DNA from: JAXDLH01 sp034666705
GTDB taxonomy: Bacteria > Chloroflexota > UBA6077 > SHYK01
Direction: 5' to 3'
Assembly (NCBI GenBank): GCA_034666705.1
Contig: JAXDLH010000379.1
Location: forward strand, 1-17,276
Length of the DNA stretch: 17,276 nucleotides
The notes beneath the pieces are model-generated. The model searched no databases. It was not told the origin of the DNA and saw only the letters and a list, made by a program, of their open reading frames with translations. The number at the start of each line of letters is the position of its first letter. Position 1 is the first letter of the stretch. The translations under genes were made by a program, and so were the position numbers. Positions 13,833 through 17,276 of the stretch are shown here, one piece after another.

Positions 13833-13861
13833 TTGACGCCGCCCGTTGGCGGTGGTTGAAT
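13833..13861 (+). promoter_or_regulatory. Candidate sigma-70-type promoter for the amidohydrolase gene
   Basis: TTGACG (13833-13838) and TTGAAT (13856-13861) are separated by 17 bases, five and four matches to the -35 and -10 consensus. Transcription would begin near 13868, at or just past the ATG at 13865. Either the mRNA is nearly leaderless or the GTG at 13895 is the real start. This is a pattern-based prediction in a 197-bp divergent gap. Confidence 0.4.
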
Positions 13862-13864
13862 GCG

Positions 13865-15070
13865 ATGACGGCGGGCGAAAGGGGGCGGACGGCGGTGGCC
13901 AAGAACGGATTTCGGGTGTTCGACAGCGACATGCACATCATGGAGCCGCCCGACCTGTGGGAGCGCTACATCGACCCGGAGTTCCGGTCCATCGCGCCGC
14001 GTGGCGTGACGTCCGAGAACGTGCGCGACCTGCGCATCTCCTTCCCGGACGGGACGGACAATCCGAGGATCGAGCGGTCGCCGAGGCGGGGGCGCAATTA
14101 CCTGCGAAACCAGGCGCTCTATCGGGACGATGCCGCGCGCGGCTGGAGCGGCGACGTGCAGCTCGAGGCGATGGACGCGGAGGGACTCGACGCCGCGGTC
14201 ATGTTCCCGAGTCGAGGGCTGAACGTGCTCGTCGGCACCGATGGTGGCGCCCGGGTTACGGATCCCCGGTTCGCCGCCGCGATCGCGCGGGCCTACAACG
14301 ACTGGCTGTCCGATCTCTGTCAGGCTGATCCGCAACGTATGCTGGGCGCCGGCATGATCTCGGTCTACGACATCGACGACGCCGTCGAGGAGACCCACCG
14401 AGTGGTGAAGGAGCTCGGGTTCAAGGCGGTCTTCCTCCGGTCCAACATCGTCAACGGCAAGCCGTGGCACGACCCGTACTACGAGCCGCTGTGGGATGCG
14501 CTCGAGCGGCTGCAGATTCCGCTCGGCTTCCATCAGGCGACGGCGTCGAGCGTGCCGCAGCTCACCCGGCCGTGGTTCGGCGCGCGCTCCGGGCTGCAGC
14601 GCGCGTTCGGCCAGCCCATCGGGCAGATGTTCGGCGTGGGCAGCTTCCTGGGCGGGGGCGTACTCGAGCGCCACCCGACCCTCAGGGTCGCGTTTCTCGA
14701 AGCCAACTGCTCGTGGCTGCCCTGGCTGTTATGGCGCCTCGACGAGGCGTACGAACTGGAGGGCGATCAGGACATGCCCGAGCTGACGATGCCGCCGAGC
14801 GCATACTTCAAGCGCCAGTGTGTCGCCTCGGTCGAGCCCGACGAGATACCGGCCCGCTATACAATCGACTTTCTCGGCAACGATAACCTCGTGTACTCCA
14901 CCGACTATCCCCACGGCGATTCCCGCTATCCGCATGCCACGGAGAGCTTCCTGCAGCTTCCGCTCTCCGACGAGGACAAGCGCAAGATCCTGTGGGATAC
15001 CTGCGCCCGTTTCTATGCGGTCGGCGATGCGCTGGAAGCCGGCGTGGCCAGCTCAGCCAGGCCGGTATGA
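13865..15070 (+). CDS. Amidohydrolase family 2 metal-dependent hydrolase/decarboxylase
   Basis: The product, about 401 residues, is a TIM-barrel amidohydrolase of the PF04909 type, a group including decarboxylases of aromatic and semialdehyde acids (ACMSD-like) and C-C or amide hydrolases. The first metal motif is VFDSDMHIMEPPDLWERYID, with Asp20-x-Asp22-x-His24. Other expected sites are His in PLGFHQATASS, the glutamate strand RVAFLEANCSWLPW, and the C-terminal acid in VYSTDYPHGDSRYP. The C-terminus (SDEDKRKILWDTCARFY) is typical. I list ATG 13865, but GTG 13895 also fits the family N-terminus and the predicted promoter better; it would remove 10 residues. The cupin gene starts 31 nt after the stop on the same strand. 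Context suggests hydrolysis or decarboxylation of an intermediate made by the divergently encoded oxidative enzymes. Confidence 0.88.
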   Translation: MTAGERGRTAVAKNGFRVFDSDMHIMEPPDLWERYIDPEFRSIAPRGVTSENVRDLRISFPDGTDNPRIERSPRRGRNYLRNQALYRDDAARGWSGDVQLEAMDAEGLDAAVMFPSRGLNVLVGTDGGARVTDPRFAAAIARAYNDWLSDLCQADPQRMLGAGMISVYDIDDAVEETHRVVKELGFKAVFLRSNIVNGKPWHDPYYEPLWDALERLQIPLGFHQATASSVPQLTRPWFGARSGLQRAFGQPIGQMFGVGSFLGGGVLERHPTLRVAFLEANCSWLPWLLWRLDEAYELEGDQDMPELTMPPSAYFKRQCVASVEPDEIPARYTIDFLGNDNLVYSTDYPHGDSRYPHATESFLQLPLSDEDKRKILWDTCARFYAVGDALEAGVASSARPV

Positions 15071-15101
15071 ACGATCCTTCAACTCGATAGGGAGGTGCTC
15101 C

Positions 15102-15749
15102 ATGGCAATAGAGACCGGAACCCAGACCGCACAGGAGCGGTTCATTGGCAAGATGCGGGAGCTGTTCGCCCGCGAGCCGGACCTCGATAAGCGGTGGGCG
15201 GCGGTCCCGCCGCTCCTCACCGAGCTGCTGGCGGATCCGTCCGTGCGGGAGGCGTCGGCGCGATGGCCTGTGCCCAGCTCAGTGCCCGTGGCGGATCCAG
15301 GCTCGGGTGAGCGGCGTGGCGGGAATCTGTTGTTCTACGAAGACCCGGACTTCGGGTTCGTGATCAACGGGCAGATCCACGAGGCCGGCCTGCGCCGGGG
15401 CGAGCCGACGAATGCCCACGATCACGGGCACAACTACACGGCCTACGGCTTGCTGGACGGCCACGAGCGGATCGTGATGTTCGAGCGAACCGACGACGGC
15501 TCCCGGCCGGATCACGCCGATGTCCGGAAGACGGCGGACTACGTGGCCGGCCCAGGGGATATCCACCTGGCCAGGCCAAGCGACGTCCATGTCGAGGTGA
15601 ACATCGGCGAGCGCACGGCGGCGGTGATCGTCCGCAGCATGAAGGACGGCGTGCCGACCAACCTCCACGGCCGGTACGATCTGCAGACCGGGCACTACCA
15701 TGAGAGCATCGGCCCGCGACAGATCCCCGCCGAGATGCTGCCCAGCTAA
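15102..15749 (+). CDS. Cupin-fold protein resembling cysteine dioxygenase-type metalloenzymes
   Basis: The 215-residue protein has a helical N-terminus (about 10-55) and a cupin barrel. Cupin motif 1 is RRGEPTNAHDHGHNYTAYG, with His106 and His108 as likely iron ligands. Motif 2 is GPGDIHLARPSDVHVEVN, with His163 as the third. This 3-His layout, with Tyr112 near motif 1, resembles thiol dioxygenases and related 3-His cupins, but the sequence is not a typical cysteine dioxygenase and the substrate is unknown. GGGAGG 7 nt before ATG 15102 fixes the start. It follows the amidohydrolase gene by 31 nt and very likely shares its transcript. An iron-dependent oxygenase fits the oxidative character of the VOC and Rieske genes across the divergent promoter region. 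It ends convergently with the DinB-GNAT gene. Confidence 0.8.
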   Translation: MAIETGTQTAQERFIGKMRELFAREPDLDKRWAAVPPLLTELLADPSVREASARWPVPSSVPVADPGSGERRGGNLLFYEDPDFGFVINGQIHEAGLRRGEPTNAHDHGHNYTAYGLLDGHERIVMFERTDDGSRPDHADVRKTADYVAGPGDIHLARPSDVHVEVNIGERTAAVIVRSMKDGVPTNLHGRYDLQTGHYHESIGPRQIPAEMLPS

Positions 15750-15790
15750 AGGCCGCGGGGCCCGAGTGTGACCGCCCCCGACCGCGATCG

Positions 15791-15826
15791 TCAGGTGCTC
15801 GCGCTGTGTCAGGTGCTCGTGCTGAC
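15791..15826. repeat. 18-bp tandem duplication at a gene end
   Basis: 15791-15808 and 15809-15826 begin with the same 11 bases TCAGGTGCTCG and match at 15 of 18 positions. The stop codon of the minus-strand DinB-GNAT gene lies at the junction, and the second TCA in the other copy is a further in-frame stop. It may be a simple slippage duplication of the gene end. Confidence 0.5.
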
Positions 15827-17276
15827 GGGAGGATCGCGATCTCGGCCCCATTCCCCGAACAAGAGTGCGTGGTAGCCGATTCGCTGGAACCCCAATCCCT
15901 CGTACAGTGCTTGGGCGGCGAAGTTCCCTTCACCTGTGAAGAGGCTCAGGCTTTGCAGGCGGTGCCGCGCCACCGAGTCGCGGATCAACCGGGTGACTAC
16001 GGACTTCGAGAGACCTTGTCGTCGATGCTCCGGCTTCGTGAACACCCCTCCGACCTGGCCGGCATGGCGATAGATCGCGCTTAAGCAAGCCATAGAAATT
16101 AGGTGCTCACCATCAAACGCGCCCCACCACTGCCCAGCGTCGGCGAGCGCTGCGAAGCCTGCCATTCGCTGTTCATCCGTGCCCTGGATGGGCACGCCTT
16201 GTGCTGTAAGGAAAGCCGTCTCGAGTGCCAACCATTGCGGCGCTGCCTCTGCTGTGAGCGATCGGGCCGGCGCCCCTTCGTCCGCCGGCAGGGTTAGAGT
16301 CAGATCACGCCGATAGAGCACTTCCTTATGCGCTGTAACCGGGCGAAATCGCGAATCAGCGCATAGCAATCGCCAGATGGCGTCGGCCGATTCCCACTCA
16401 CCAAGTACGCCGTTGATGGCAATCGGCTCGCTTCTGCACGCGTCGAGAATTTGTTCGGCGAACTCGGGCCGCCCGCCGGTTTGAACCAGCAGGTTGCCCC
16501 GCCGCGTAAGGCAGAAAGCAGCCTGCACCTTATCGCCCGCCAGCACAACCTTGTAGTTCCCGGAGTTGCGGTGGTCGCCCAAGCGCGGGCCGAGCGCCAT
16601 AAGGTTGGAGAGCAAGAACAATGAGGTTTCAACATGCGGCTCTAAGAACGAGACGACGACCTCGAGATCAGAGTCCGCTTTGACTTCGCGAATAACGGCG
16701 CCGACGGGCGATTCATCCAAATCGATGGTCGCCTTGGACATCGCTGGGTATGGGATCGGCCCGCCGTACTCCATTGGGTTCGCGGGCGCCCACTGGGTCG
16801 CGTGTACTCGGGCCAGGGTCCCAGCCAATTGTGCGAGGTGAAGCTGGTCGTGACTCACCCACCCGGCCAGCAGATCCAGCCCCGAAAGCCGTGCCCCATC
16901 AGCACCGGGGCGTCTCGCAGATCCGAGGAGCCGCTCTGATTGCGTGTCGAGACTCGCAAGCCACGCCAGGCTCTTAGCCCGCTCCTCCTTGAACCGGCTA
17001 AGCGTGCGGTTCGGGTCTTGCTGGCGGTAGCACCGCAGATCCGGCCACTCTTCCGGACTGATCGATGCGAGCTCGGCGCCGCCTTCGAGGATCAATCTCA
17101 GCCGCTCGCGAAAGTCTTCGGCTTCCTCGTCGCACATGTGACATAGGATCTCGATGACCGACCATTCGCCCTCGATTGGCCGCTGGTACCAGGTATCCTC
17201 TCCCAGCCCCCGGAGCAACGCATCGAGGACTGCTGGCATACGCGCCAGTTCCTCCCCGGTCTCGTTGAGGATGGTG
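15809..17276 (-). CDS. DinB-like domain fused to a bipartite GNAT acetyltransferase (5' end probably off-window)
   Basis: Two modules are visible. Numbering from the internal ATG at 17239, residues 1-150 form a DinB-like four-helix bundle: RPIEGEWSVIEILCHMCDEE with His34, and WVSHDQLHLAQLAGTL with His130 and His134, the usual three-His metal pattern. Residues about 190-470 form a GNAT region in two halves: EPHVETSLFLLSNLMALGP and RRGNLLVQTGGRP first, then the canonical half with VFTKPEHRRQGLSKSVVTRL (acetyl-CoA motif A) and AQALYEGLGFQRIGYHALLF (motif B). DinB proteins often act as metal-dependent thiol transferases, so the fusion suggests modification or acetylation of a thiol or amine substrate. 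The frame stays open to the window edge, and the residues before Met (NETGEELAR) look like part of the first helix, so I treat the start as missing. No partner gene is adjacent. Confidence 0.82.
   Translation of the reverse strand, partial: TILNETGEELARMPAVLDALLRGLGEDTWYQRPIEGEWSVIEILCHMCDEEAEDFRERLRLILEGGAELASISPEEWPDLRCYRQQDPNRTLSRFKEERAKSLAWLASLDTQSERLLGSARRPGADGARLSGLDLLAGWVSHDQLHLAQLAGTLARVHATQWAPANPMEYGGPIPYPAMSKATIDLDESPVGAVIREVKADSDLEVVVSFLEPHVETSLFLLSNLMALGPRLGDHRNSGNYKVVLAGDKVQAAFCLTRRGNLLVQTGGRPEFAEQILDACRSEPIAINGVLGEWESADAIWRLLCADSRFRPVTAHKEVLYRRDLTLTLPADEGAPARSLTAEAAPQWLALETAFLTAQGVPIQGTDEQRMAGFAALADAGQWWGAFDGEHLISMACLSAIYRHAGQVGGVFTKPEHRRQGLSKSVVTRLIRDSVARHRLQSLSLFTGEGNFAAQALYEGLGFQRIGYHALLFGEWGRDRDPPVSTST

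Noticed and set aside
13436..13864. Upstream extension of the amidohydrolase frame
   Set aside because: It overlaps the VOC-Rieske gene in antisense and the translation is Arg/Ser-rich. Family homology begins only at VFDSDMH.
13340..14674. 444-codon minus-strand open frame
   Set aside because: It runs antisense to the amidohydrolase and then out of frame through the VOC-Rieske gene. Both of those carry real motifs; this frame has none.
1..17276. tRNA, rRNA, CRISPR or riboswitch
   Set aside because: I saw no cloverleaf-like tRNA pattern, no regularly spaced repeat array and no recognised riboswitch core on either strand. A covariance-model scan was not possible here.
1..17276. Functional link between EgtB (left edge) and the DinB-GNAT protein (right edge)
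   Set aside because: Both carry DinB-like domains, but they are 15 kb apart with unrelated genes between. Shared fold alone is not evidence of a common system.

Overview
The window is 17.3 kb of high-GC bacterial chromosome with an accessory-type gene mix. It carries an ergothioneine pair (EgtA/EgtB), a deazaflavin (F420)-type Ddn-like oxidoreductase, a two-domain GNAT protein, a PemK/MazF-type toxin remnant of a kind common in Chloroflexi and cyanobacteria, and a dispersed GC-rich palindromic repeat. Together these fit a Chloroflexota genome best; an actinobacterium is the main alternative. This assignment is an inference from gene content and style, not from a marker gene. I see no tRNA, rRNA, CRISPR array, prophage or intact insertion sequence.

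Layout. 1-3862 (minus): a GT-C-like membrane glycosyltransferase coupled to the tRNA-binding protein CsaA, then after a 233-bp gap an egtA-egtB pair whose second gene runs off the left edge. 3863-3997 is a divergent control region with a nested dyad. 3998-5569 (plus): a 14-helix DHA2-type MFS exporter. 5570-6795 is a degenerate zone holding an unrecognised ORF and a dead toxin-antitoxin locus: the antitoxin start is lost and its 3' end frameshifted, and the toxin is cut after about 23 codons. 6795-7652 (minus) is a GNAT protein, divergent from 7803-8933 (plus), a GAF-like/LuxR regulator with a probable leaderless promoter and an adjacent 8-bp inverted repeat. A Ddn-like deazaflavin oxidoreductase follows at 8976-9443.

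9523-15749 looks like a two-armed catabolic locus. The minus arm reads VOC-Rieske fusion, VOC protein, oligopeptide-type solute-binding lipoprotein, then an alpha/beta hydrolase. The plus arm reads amidohydrolase, then a cupin resembling cysteine dioxygenase. The arms diverge from 13668-13864. A plausible reading is uptake and oxidative or hydrolytic breakdown of a small, perhaps aromatic, compound; the substrate cannot be read from sequence. The right end (15809 to the edge, minus) is a DinB-like domain fused to a bipartite GNAT acetyltransferase.

The points most worth a second look are the VOC-Rieske fusion and its locus, the 63-bp palindromic element translated in frame inside the lipoprotein signal region, the layered decay of the toxin-antitoxin operon, and three operator-like dyads at divergent or leader positions.
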